The notes under the pieces: model-generated | What the model was told of the DNA's origin: nothing | The model's input: the letters and a program-made list of their open reading frames with translations, nothing else | Databases searched by the model: none | Translations under genes and position numbers: made by a program | Part shown: piece after piece, positions 54,461-63,755 of the stretch | Numbering within the stretch: the first letter of the stretch is position 1 | Layout: every line of letters starts with the position of its first letter | Assembly: GCA_963969345.1 (NCBI GenBank) | Contig: OZ017768.1 | Coordinates: forward strand, 8,084,718 to 8,148,717 | Reading direction: 5' to 3' | From: Turbatrix aceti | Taxonomy: Eukaryota; Nematoda; Chromadorea; Rhabditida; Panagrolaimidae | Length of the DNA stretch: 64,000 nt

Positions 54461-56427
54461 CACAATGGGAAATTTCCCCTATACCAAAAAATCGTATGCA
54501 CACGCATGCTTTTCTGCACGCAGGCGCACGCGCAGCGCTTGCTGTTTTTGCGTTGTTTTTTGATCGTTTTTTGAAAAGTGCGTGTTACTAAATAGTTCAT
54601 CCTGGATCCAGGATTGAAGATATCTGTTTCGGATTTTTTTGATTTTGTTAGGCTTTAATTTATCTTTAATTTAGCGCAACAGCCAAATTTCAGATATTAC
54701 TAGGCAATGCGCTAGAGGGCTGACAAAAACGTCGATTTTTGAACTTTGGAAGCTATCAACTTTTCGGCTTTTGGTACAAAAGTCTCCAAATTTTCAGCAG
54801 ACACTGTTATTAGTGTCATAAACATAACTGAGGTTTTAAATCCGGATCCATTCCGTCAGTTTTGAGATAGCATTTCAGGGTGACTTTTGGTGGCTTATTA
54901 CCGTAGTTTTTGTACAATTGCATGTTTTTGGATCGAAATGTGCTGCCAATGTGTTTTAGTTTCGGCATAGATGTGCTGCATAGGCTTGTTTTACAAAATT
55001 TCATTAATTTAGCAAAAATGATATTTTTTTTTAATTATGGATTATTTTGACAAAAAAACAAAGTAAAAACTTAATTACCTTGATAAAAAAAGGTATGGTA
55101 CCAAATAGAGTCTAGAAACGTGCAATTGTACAAAAACTACGGTAATAAGCCACCAAAAGTCACCCTGAAATTCCATCTCAAAACTGACGGAATGGATCCG
55201 GATTTAAAACCTCAGTTATGTTTATGACACTAATAACAGTGTCTGCTGAAAATTTGGAGACTTTTGAACCAAAAGCCGAAAAGTTGATAGCTTCCAAAGT
55301 TCAAAAATCGACGTTTTTGTCAGCCCTCTAGCGCATTGCCTAGTAATATCTGAAATTTGAATTTTGCGCCAAATTAAAGATAAATTAAAGCCTAACAAAA
55401 TCGAAAAGATCCGAAACAGATATCTTCAATCCTGGATCCAGGATGAACTATTTAGTAACACGCACTTTTCAAAAAACGATCAAAAAACAACGCAAAAACA
55501 GCAAGCGCTGCGCGTGCGTCTGCGTGCAGAAAAGCATGCGTGTGCACAGCATTCACTTTCCCCTTATTTTGCGACAATCGAAAAAAAAATGAGCGCGTTC
55601 ATTCGCACTTATAGTGTTGACTTTGGCAGCTTCGCGCAATGGCATTTTTGAATTCTTAGAGACGGCATCTAGGGAAATGAATAAGACATGTCCTGAACTT
55701 CCAAACAAGCCCTCGATGACCTAAAAATGTTCAGTTTTGCCATAGTTGCAGCCTTTTCAAGTAAAAAATTTGAGCCGTCGATTGCAGCCGTGTAAGGCTA
55801 AAACTGAACAATCGGGTCAACAGAAAGTTCCATCAGGTTGGTGTCAGTCGATATAGCCAAGGGCCGTTTGCTGAACATCGAATAGGACCGAGATTCCTCA
55901 CAAAAACTGTTTTACCCTATAAAAATGCGCACGCATTCGCACAAATTATCAAAAACACGCACTCCTAAAAAGAAAGTTCTCCAATTTTGCATGAGCACAA
56001 AAAGCAAACAGATCGTTTTTATAGGGTAAAACAGTTTTTGTGAGGAATCTCGGTCCTCTTCGATGTTCAGCAAACGGCCCTTGGCTATATCGACTGACAC
56101 CAACCTGATGGAACTTTCTGTTGACCAGATTGTTTAGTTATTGCCATACACGGCCGCAATCGACGATTTAAAATCGAAAGTGGAAATCACCGTAGCTGTG
56201 CCAAAAATCAACGTTTTCGTGCCGTTGGTGGCTTGTTTGAAAGTTCAGGACTTGCTCTAGTCATTATAGCAGATGCCGTCACTAACAATTTAAAAATGCC
56301 AATGCGCGAAGCTGCCAAAGTCAACACTATATGCGCAAATGAATGCATTTTCACGCTCGATTGACGCGAAAGTGAATGCTGTGCGTGTGCATACGATTTT
56401 TTGGTATAGGGGAAATTTCCCATTGTG
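54461..56427. mobile_element. Fold-back element with nested palindromic insertion
   Basis: Arms CACAATGGGAAATTTCCCC and GGGGAAATTTCCCATTGTG, centre near 55,020. The flanks are TGTCA (54,456-54,460 and 56,428-56,432), or GTC if the ends are taken one base longer. The uninterrupted target (CCCAATGTCAGTCGC) survives in the array units (about 43,933). The right arm is split by the element at 55,546-56,382, and pairing resumes after it. No genes. Confidence 0.75.
55546..56382. mobile_element. Palindromic element, ACAGCATTCACTTTC family, second copy
   Basis: 837 bp with the same ends as 15,944-16,779, inserted in the arm of the fold-back element with the 8-bp duplication GCGTGTGC (55,538-55,545 and 56,383-56,390). 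The inner arms again hold TATAGGGTAAAACAGTTTTT. The interior has diverged from the first copy. Confidence 0.85.
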
Positions 56428-56434
56428 TGTCAGT

Positions 56435-56666
56435 CAGTGTTGTCGGGTTACCCGACCCGAAACCCGACCCGACCCGAACCCGACCCGAAAATCCCGGGTT
56501 TCGGGTCGGGTAACCCGAAATTTTCGGGTTCGGGTTTTGGTTCGGGTCGGGTAACCCGAAATTTTCGGGTTCGAGTTCGAGTTCGGGTCGGGTTACCCGA
56601 AATTTTCGGGTTCGGGTTCGGGTTCGGGTCGGGTTACCCGAAAAATTTCCGAACCCGACAACACTG
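56435..56666. mobile_element. hAT-like MITE made of GGGTTCGGGTCGGGTAAC-type repeats
   Basis: 232 bp, ends CAGTGTTGTCGG and CCGACAACACTG, 8-bp duplication GTGTCAGT (56,427-56,434 and 56,667-56,674). The left duplication includes the terminal G of the fold-back element, so this insertion came later. The interior is degenerate TTCGGGTCGGGTAACCCG repeats. Related ends lie at 2,666 and 61,698. Confidence 0.8.
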
Positions 56667-56674
56667 GTGTCAGT

Positions 56675-57513
56675 CGCTACTGCAGTAAAAAAGAGTTTAT
56701 TGCTCAGCGAGAATGGTCTACGAACAAGTTGCAATAGTCTAGTCTGTCTATTATAGTCCTTCTGCACACTTTTTTACCATTTTGAGACCCCGGTTCAATT
56801 CTATACACGTTCAAAATTTTTTTATGTTTTCTCCGTTAAACAAAAAATTTTGAATTTCTCCGGAGAATCACAGGAGATTCTCCCCGCAAAAAAAAATCTC
56901 CCGGGAGATTTAAAGATGATACGAAACAAAAATTAAAAAATCCGTGTTTTTACAGGGTGCGGCAAAAGTCCGTGGACAAACGTTTTTTATTAAAACATCT
57001 AAACTAGAAGAATTAAACAGAACCAAAATTTTGTGACATTAGTATAGGTATTTATTAGGAAGTAATTGGCGTATAGGACATTTAGCTGAATGCCGTTGGC
57101 GGGGATCAACCTGCCCGAACACCATGCCAATTTTTATGCGCCCCGGAGCACCTCAGGGTGCATCACCTTTTTTTGTCTTATTAATCCGGGAGCAAGTGCA
57201 CAATTGTTCAAACAATTTTATTTGAACAAGCAACCTATTATGTTGTCAGAAAAAATTTAACCCTTCAGTTACCCATAATTTGTAAATTAGTTTCTGCCAT
57301 TGGCAAAATATTTATACCTTGTTTTTATGGATTTGGTGTTGTATACCCGCCAAAAAGTGCCCGAGACGGCAGTTTTGTTACCAGTTTCCTCAACCCTGAT
57401 TCGTTTATACTATTCGTTTACGGTAAATTTTTTAATACAAATGTATCCACGAAATTTATACTTGCAGTTTATTTATCACATTATTAAAACAGTTTTTCAA
57501 TCATGAATCAAAA
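56675..57513. repeat. Dispersed block followed by a mariner-like remnant
   Basis: 56,675-56,950 is the GCTACTGCAGTAAAAAAG to CTCCGGAGAATC block. At 56,951 TA is followed by CAGGGTGCGGCAAAAGTCC, a Tc1/mariner-like terminus, replacing TATAAATTGC of the other copies. The following 250 bp contain no intact transposase. From about 57,400 it is peptide-gene 3' flank. Confidence 0.45.
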
Positions 57514-57666
57514 TCAGCCCAAGAAAAGGCCGCCAAGCAAGTCCTTTCCAACTTTCAAAGCACCGACTCCGAGATCAAGACCATCTTTCAGAAGATCGTC
57601 AGAGTCGGCGAAAGCTGTCGTCGTAAAGAAGGCAATGAGGAGGATTATGGTGAACAGGAAGTTCAT
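57514..57666 (-). CDS. Small secreted peptide precursor, DSDDLLKDG type
   Basis: Encodes 50 residues with the mature part of 10,609-10,761. The signal peptide has Ile changes (MNFLFTIILLIAFFTTTAFA). It is the minus partner of a head-to-head pair with the NIFKDVL gene at 58,097, a third partner type for this peptide. Promoter box and 3' block are present. Confidence 0.75.
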   Translation of the reverse strand: MNFLFTIILLIAFFTTTAFADSDDLLKDGLDLGVGALKVGKDLLGGLFLG

Positions 57667-58096
57667 TGTAGACAGGATGTATCCAAAAGATATGGAATTG
57701 TGAAAACTGTGCTCGTATTTATGCCCGCAGAAGTTCAACAATTTTGCTGTCACATCCGCAAAAGGCTCTTTTCTCAGGTAAGAACCGATGAGATTTTTAC
57801 AAATTTCACAGAAATCGGAGTGCTTTGATGAGAAACTCTCAAGTTTACAGTTGGACTTTTCCTGCATTCTCATATTCTGCATATTTTGCAGAAGTTTGTA
57901 TCGTTTTGTTTTACTGTAATCTTGAGAGTGTCTCAGTAAAGCACTCCAATTTTTGTGAACTTTGTAAAAATCCCATCGGTTCCTACCTGAAAAAGAGCAC
58001 TTTGCGGATGTGACAGCAAAATTGTTGAACTTGTGCCAACATAAATACGTGCTCAGTTTTCACAATTCCATACCTTTTGGATAAATCCTGTCTACA
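57667..58096. promoter_or_regulatory. Bidirectional promoter region of a peptide gene pair
   Basis: A 430-bp palindromic spacer with half-sites CTCAAGTTTACAGT and ACTGTAATCTTGAG. The central segment runs GGACTTTTCCTGCATTCTC from the minus-gene side, the same orientation as at 23.8 kb. Confidence 0.65.
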
Positions 58097-58234
58097 ATGA
58101 ACTTCCTGTACACCATCCTTCTTCTCGTTGCTTTCTTCACAACGACTGTCGCCGGCAATATTTTCAAAGATGTTCTTAATGCCGGAGGCGCGGGTCTGAA
58201 AGTTGCTGAAGACATCGCTGACATATTTGACTGA
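58097..58234 (+). CDS. Small secreted peptide precursor, NIFKDVL type
   Basis: Encodes 45 residues: the 20-residue family signal peptide and a 25-residue mature part starting NIFKDVLNAGGAGLKVAED and ending DIFD. It ends in Asp, so there is no amidation signal. The regular spacing of Ile, Val and Leu fits an amphipathic helix. It has the family leader, a CATAAATACGTGCTCAGT box and the TGTGATGAGAATAAAT 3' block. It is the intact relative of the array genes and of the broken copy at 22,641. Confidence 0.75.
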   Translation: MNFLYTILLLVAFFTTTVAGNIFKDVLNAGGAGLKVAEDIADIFD

Positions 58235-59167
58235 TTCCGATTCTTGACTGAAAAATTGTTTAAATAATGTGATGAGAATAAATGAAATGCAAGCACAATC
58301 TATTTCTCGTGCAAAACATTTTACAAAAGTTGAACGTAAAAAAGTATTACCTCATGGTTGCAACCGGGTTGGGAAAAACGTTCGCTTTTATTCGTATTTA
58401 TTTGTTTGCCTACAAATTTGATTTTTTGTGTTTGATCTGATTCTTAAAAAGTTCAATAGGTATCGAATTTTGCAACTTCGATTTTTACAACTTCGAATTT
58501 TGCAACTTTTTTCATAACTTCGATTTTGACAACTAACTTCGATTTTTGCAATATTAAAAAAATGACGTGAACGGGGCTTTCGGGGGCTCTGAAGCAACTG
58601 TGGCGTTACCAGACATTGCCAGAGGACACAAAAAACACTTTCAAACGATTTTATCAGCATTATGACAAAAATACGTTTATTTTATTCAATTGCAAAAATC
58701 GAAGTTAGTTGTCAAAATCGAAGTTATGAAAAAAGTTGCAAAATTCGAAATAGTGTCCAATATCTTATCTAATATTTTTAACACAGCAATTTTTTTATTT
58801 TACGCGGAGAAAATTTCTAAAAAAAATTTCAAAGTATTCGGAATTGAACCAAGACAGAGTTGTCGACCGAGCCAAGCATTCGAGCCGCCTGACTCGGCTC
58901 GGAATCCTCCGAAATGAGCATGGGCTCGCTTGAGTGCTCGGAATGCTCGGCTCGATGCTCCCAATAATGATCCCAATAATTTTTGAAACACACGTGCATA
59001 AGCCGTGGCATGAACAAAAATGGGTACTCCTGGTAATCCAAAAATGACTTGTGTACGTGATCAGGTTCGAGACGGCACCCCAAAGAACAAATTTGTAATC
59101 GGTTTAGTCACAACAAAATTTTTATGTTAACTGTTCAAAAATACCCACTTTTATATCAACATTTTTC
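58235..59167. repeat. Gene-free region with an inverted repeat and GCTCGG-rich DNA
   Basis: 58,490-58,755 contains inverted arms (TTGCAACTTTTTTCATAACT with its complement, and AACTTCGATTTTGACAACTA with its complement). 58,853-58,960 is rich in CTCGG and GAGCC and starts near CAGAGTTGTCGACCGAGCC, a possible hAT-like end. No gene is recognised. Confidence 0.5.
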
Positions 59168-60257
59168 CAGGGTGGCGAAATCTCCCGGGAGATTGAATCG
59201 TGGGAGAAAATCTCCGGAGATTCATCCGAAATCCCCGGAGATTCTCCCAAAATCTCCCGGGAGACCCAGCTTGCCAAAAAGCGTCCAATAATGTTTTTCT
59301 TCTTTTAAAAATTAATAAAGGACATAAAAATCAAAACGGACAGTTCTCTACTGTTTCAGCACATTGCTAATGCATTTTTGTTTACAGCAATTTATAAAAA
59401 CACGGATTTTTTTTAATTTTTGTTTCATATCATCTTTAAATCTCCCGGGAGATTTTTTTTCCAGGAAGAATCTCCTGTGATTCTCCGGAGAAATTCTCAA
59501 TTTTTTGTTTAACGGAGAAAACATAAAAAAAGTTTGAACGTGTATAGAATTGAACCGGGGTCTCAAAATGGTAAAAAAGTGTGCAGAAGGACAATAATAG
59601 ACAGACTAGACTATTGCAACTTGTTTGTAGACCATTCTCGCTGAGCAATAAACTCTTTTTTTACTGCAGTAGCGACTGACATTGGGCAGCCAGACCTTCC
59701 CCTTACTTTTTGCTGCCAAAACGCCACTTTAGTACGCGTGGTAGTAATTTTCTAGGTGCGCTCGAAATCAACTGCGCAAAGAACTTTATTCTATTAAAGC
59801 TACCACCCGGCATTAGCCGCTGACTGCAGTGCTGCTGCGGATTAACTTCCCAAAACGTCTACCCTCCCTTTTACACCGTGCGTGCATAGGTTCTTTTTCT
59901 CTGCGTCTCTTCGAATAGCAATGCAAATGATGGCGCTTGGCGGTACAAGCTTTTTGCGTAAGCAGATGGACAAGAGCAATGTTTGCAAACCCTTTTTCAT
60001 AGTTTTTTGCGTAAGCAGACTGACAACAGCTGTCTCCGCGCATCTTTCTTCCGCCCTTGCGAAATCTTGTCGATGGATCCAAATAATTTTTGAAACGCAC
60101 GTGCATAAGCTGTGGCATGAATAAAAGTCGGTACTCCTGGTAATGTAAAAAGGACTGGTGTACGTGATCAGGTCCGGAACGGCACCCCAAAGAACAAATT
60201 TGTAATGTTTTGACTCTTGACTTTTGTTTGCATAATATATTATATGCATTTGTCTGC
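59168..60257. repeat. Inverted copy of part of the 2,569-bp array unit
   Basis: Reverse-complement match to about 43,370-44,450, with the same dispersed block and CTCCCGGGAG palindromes. Its left end carries CAGGGTGGCGAA, the hAT-like terminus that is lost in the array units. Open frames of 125 and 135 codons on the minus strand are the same repeat-derived frames as in the array and are not counted as genes. Confidence 0.7.
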
Positions 60258-60632
60258 CTCGGCGGAGAGGACTTTGACGACCGCCTCGTCGATCACTTTG
60301 CCGGAGAATTCCAGCGCAAGTACGGCAAGGACCTCACGACGAACCCCCGAGCCATGCGCCGTCTCCGGACCGGCGTCGAACGCGCCAAGCGCACTCTTTC
60401 CTCGTCCGCAGAGGCCATCGTCGAGATCGACTCCCTCTGCGACGGCATCGACTTTCACTCCAGACTGACGCGCGCCCGATTTGAGGAGCTCTGCGGCGAC
60501 CTGTTCAGGAAGACCCTCGGCCCCGTTGAACAAGCGCTGCGCGACGCGAAGCTCGACAAGGGCTCCATCCACGAAGTCGTCCTCGTCGGCGGCTCCACCC
60601 GCATCCCGAAGGTCCAGAAGCTGCTCTCTGGA
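60258..60632 (+). pseudogene. HSP70 fragment, ATPase domain part
   Basis: About 125 uninterrupted codons of HSP70: [51 protein letters not shown] and the [16 protein letters not shown] motif of the ATPase core. It starts and ends abruptly. The next HSP70 piece follows immediately but on the other strand, so the gene was cut and one part inverted. The frame is intact and the high GC is retained, so decay is recent. Confidence 0.85.
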
Positions 60633-60636
60633 CGGT

Positions 60637-60891
60637 GACTGCCGGTTGGTTGTCGGCGTAGGTACTGAACACCTGGGAAGTGCGGTGGGGCACGCGGGTG
60701 TTGCGCTCGACGAGTTTGGTCATGACGCCGCCGGCGGTCTCGATGCCGAGTGAGAGGGGTGTGACGTCGACGAGGAGGATGTCCTTGACGGAGTCGTCCT
60801 TGACACCCGAGAGGATGGCAGCCTGGACCGCAGCTCCGTAGGCGACCGCCTCGTCGGGGTTGATGGACTTGTTGAGCTCGCGGTGGTTCCC
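60637..60891 (-). pseudogene. HSP70 fragment, inverted
   Basis: Minus-strand copy of 9,369-9,628 ([17 protein letters not shown] through DNQPAVTV), directly abutting the plus-strand fragment that ends at 60,632. The site of the hAT insertion seen at 9,629 is empty here (GTCACCGTCCAG). Confidence 0.85.
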
Positions 60892-60895
60892 GAGG

Positions 60896-62056
60896 GAATT
60901 TTTTTTTCCGGGAGAATCTTCATAGATTCCCCGGAGAAATTCTCAATTTTTTGTTTAACGGAGAGAACATAAAAAAATTTTGAACGTGTATAGAATTGAA
61001 CCGGGGTCTCAAAATGGTAAAAAAGTGTGCAGAAGGACTATAATAGACGAACTAGACTATTGCAACTTGTTTGTAGACCATTCTCGCTGAGCAATAAACT
61101 CTTTTTTACTGCAGTAGCGACTGACATTGGGCAGCCAGACCTGCCCTTTACTTTTTGCTGCCAAAACGCCATTTTAGTCCGCGTGGTAGTATTTTTCTCT
61201 GCTCGCTCGAAATCAACTGCGCAAAGAGCTTTATTCTATTATTGCTACCACCTACCACCCTATACTCGCCGCTGACTGCAGTGTTGCTGCGGATTAACTT
61301 CCCAAAACGCCTCCCCTCCCTTTTACACCGTGCGTGCATAGGTTCTTTTTCTCTGCGTCTCTTCGAATAATGCAATGCGAACGATTCCGCTTGGCACTAC
61401 AAGCTTTTTGCGTAAGCAGGTGGGCAAAAGCTGTCTACGGATTAATTTTATTCGGTGTAATTACCCAAGTTTGAGGTAAACATTGAATTCCGCCCTTGCG
61501 AAAGCTTGTGGTTGGATACCACCGAATTTTGGAACGCATTGCATAAGCAAATGCATTAGTGAAAATCGATATTTATTCTGCCCTTTTCCTGGCAATTGTA
61601 TGTATTCTGATGATGCTGGTGAAGGGCCAGGGGGCATGAAAAGATCCGGTTCGGCAACAACCCAGAACAAATATACACGCCCTTTACGACTGAGAATCAG
61701 TGTTGTCGGTTACCCGACCCGAAAATCCCGGGTATCGGGTCGGGTTACCCGAATTTTCTCAGAGATTGGCGAACGTTTGTGTTCGTTCGAGTTCGTTTGC
61801 GAACAAGTTCAAATTTTTGCGCTCGTGTTTGTTCGAGAACAGATTTGTTTTGTTCGAGTTTGTCCGCGAACACAAACAAAGTAAAGGTAAAATCAGTTTA
61901 ACGGTGCCGAAATTGATGTTATCCTTCCAAAAATGACAAATAGTGTCAATTGTTTTTGGCAATAAAAAGTTTAGAAAAACTGTCACCAAAAACGAAATCT
62001 GAGCATGCATTTTATTTATCACATTATTTAAACAGTTTTTCAATCATAAATCGAAA
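60896..62056. repeat. Inverted copy of the 2.3-2.8 plus 8.4-9.4 kb segment
   Basis: Reverse complement of the left-end segment without the Helentron-like units: CTCCGGAGAATC block, GCTGACTGCAG block, CTTTTCCTGGCAATTG, hAT-like end at 61,698, GTTCG-rich repeat and peptide 3' flank. The site that holds the units at 2,811-8,438 is uninterrupted here near 61,540. No gene. Confidence 0.75.
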
Positions 62057-63167
62057 TTATCCAAATAGCATGGCAATGTTCTTACCGACATCCATTCCAA
62101 CTTTCAAAGCACCGACTCCGAGTTTAAGACTATCATCCAGAAGATCGTCAGAGTCGGCGAAAGCTGTCGTCGTAAAGAAAGCAACGAGAAGGAGGATGGT
62201 GAACAGGCACTGCATGCGCCTTCCCCTTATTTTTTATCAATAGAGCGCGCGCGTGCATTTTCAGAGAGAGTCATGTTCAAAAAAAGATCCTGCAGCCCGT
62301 AATAGAGTTTTTTGCTTACGATCACTTGGATATGTTTGGGCATGTCCCAAAGATTGTTTTAAGCCACTCGCGGCTCCTGTAGGATTTTTTTGGGCAATGC
62401 TGGAGGCATTGAAAGATCATGAAACTTCGAAGTGCCGTAACTCACTAAAACCCTTGCCGATTTTGAAAAACTCTCTATCACGCTTTTCATTATGCCGAAA
62501 AGAATCAGTATGCAAAACAGGTGGCACCAAAATATGCGCGTATTCGATTTACATCAAAAATTAGATTACCAGCTTAGAAATGCGCACGCGGTGAAACATT
62601 AGTGAAAAAAAGTTTATTATGATCATTGTAATTAATAAAAACTAAAAAAAGTCAAATAAAAACAAAAAAATCAGAAGGTGAAAAAGTGGTGCCCTTTCAG
62701 ATTTGGACTGATCGCCGAGTTTATTCGTTGGCGGAACCCCAAGAGAGTCCGCTATTGCAAAGCGCGTGCGCATTTCTAAGCTGGTAAACCAGTGGTAATC
62801 TAATTTTTGATGTAAATCGAATACGCGCATATTTTGGTGCCACCTGTTTTGCATACTGATTCTTTTCGGCATAATGAAAAGCGTGATAGAGAGTTTTTCA
62901 AAATCGGCAAGGGTTTTGGTGAGTTACGGCACTTCGAAGTTTCATGATCTTTCAATGCCTCCAGCACTGCCCAGAAAAATCCTACAGAAGCCGTGAGGGG
63001 CTTAAAACAATCTTTGGGACATGCCCAAACATATCCAAGTGATCGTAAGCAAAAAACTCTATTACGGGCTGCAGGATCTTTTTTTGAACAGAACTCCTTG
63101 CACACTCGCGCGCGCGTCTTTTTCTCTTGTTTGATAGAAAGGCGCATGCAGTGAACAGGAAGTTCAT
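62057..63167 (-). pseudogene. DSDDLLDD-type peptide gene split by a palindromic element
   Basis: The start codon (63,165-63,167) and the first two to three codons lie right of the insertion; the rest of the signal peptide and the mature part, ending NIAMLFG, lie at 62,057-62,207. An element of about 940 bp separates them, so the product cannot be made. The mature peptide corresponds to that of 2,149-2,307. It is the minus partner of a head-to-head pair with 63,603. Confidence 0.75.
62208..63153. mobile_element. Palindromic element with GCATGCGCC ends
   Basis: Ends CACTGCATGCGCC and GGCGCATGCAGTG. The direct repeat GTGAACAGG (62,199-62,207 and 63,151-63,159) gives a 9-bp duplication if the right end is taken at 63,150, or 6 bp (AACAGG) if the full inverted repeat is used. 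Nine bp would fit a Mutator-like element. The arms carry GGGCATGTCCCAAAGATTG; the centre (62,640-62,790) is a unique stretch with a short open frame on the minus strand (IADSLGVPPTNKLGDQSKSE) that may be captured host sequence. Confidence 0.75.
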
Positions 63168-63602
63168 TGTAGACAGGATGTATCCAAAAGATATGGAATT
63201 GTGAAAACTGAGCTCGTATTTATGCCCGCAGAAGTTCAACAATTTTGCTGTCACATCCGCAAAGTGCTTTTTCCCATGTACAAGACCGATGGGATTTTTA
63301 CAAATTTCACAGAAATTGGAGTGCTTTACTGAGAAACTCTCAAGTTTACAGTAAGGCAAAACGATACAAACTTCTGCAAAATCTGCAGAATATGGGAATG
63401 CAGGAAAAGTCCGACTGTAAACTTGAGAGTTTCTCATCAAAGCACTCCGATTTCTGTGAAATTTGTAAAAATCCCATCGGTTCTTACCTGGGAAAAGAGC
63501 ATTTTGCGGATGTGACAGCAAAATTGTTGAACTTTTGCGAACATAAATACGCGCTCTGTTTTCACAATTCCATATATTTTGGATACATACATCCTGTCAA
63601 CA
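63168..63602. promoter_or_regulatory. Bidirectional promoter region of a peptide gene pair
   Basis: A 435-bp palindromic spacer, half-sites CTCAAGTTTACAGT and ACTGTAAACTTGAG, centre with CGATACAAACTTCTGC on the minus-gene side. CATAAATA boxes face both ways. Confidence 0.65.
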
Positions 63603-63755
63603 ATGAACTTCCTGTTCACCATCCTCCTCCTCGTTGCCTTCTTTACGACGACAGCTTTCGCCGACTCTGACGATCTTCTGAAAGATGGTCTTGATCTCGG
63701 AGTCGGTGCTTTGAAAGTTGGAAAGGACTTGCTTGGCGGCCTTTTCTTGGGCTGA
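63603..63755 (+). CDS. Small secreted peptide precursor, DSDDLLKDG type
   Basis: Encodes the same 50 residues as 10,609-10,761, with signal peptide MNFLFTILLLVAFFTTTAFA and mature part ending GGLFLG. The leader is slightly changed (GTCAACA, in place of GTCTACA) and TACA is duplicated upstream. The 3' TGTGATAAATAAAATGCAAG block is present. After it the flank matches 23,200-23,440 in reverse. Confidence 0.75.
   Translation: MNFLFTILLLVAFFTTTAFADSDDLLKDGLDLGVGALKVGKDLLGGLFLG

Noticed and set aside
56445..56660. GGGTTCGGGTCGGG tract as telomere-like DNA
   Set aside because: Nematode telomeres are TTAGGC; this tract lies inside a MITE with clear ends and an 8-bp duplication.
9369..60891. Functional link between HSP70 fragments and the Hsp90/70-binding TPR genes
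   Set aside because: All HSP70 copies are broken and travel with repeats; their proximity to the TPR genes is most simply chance.
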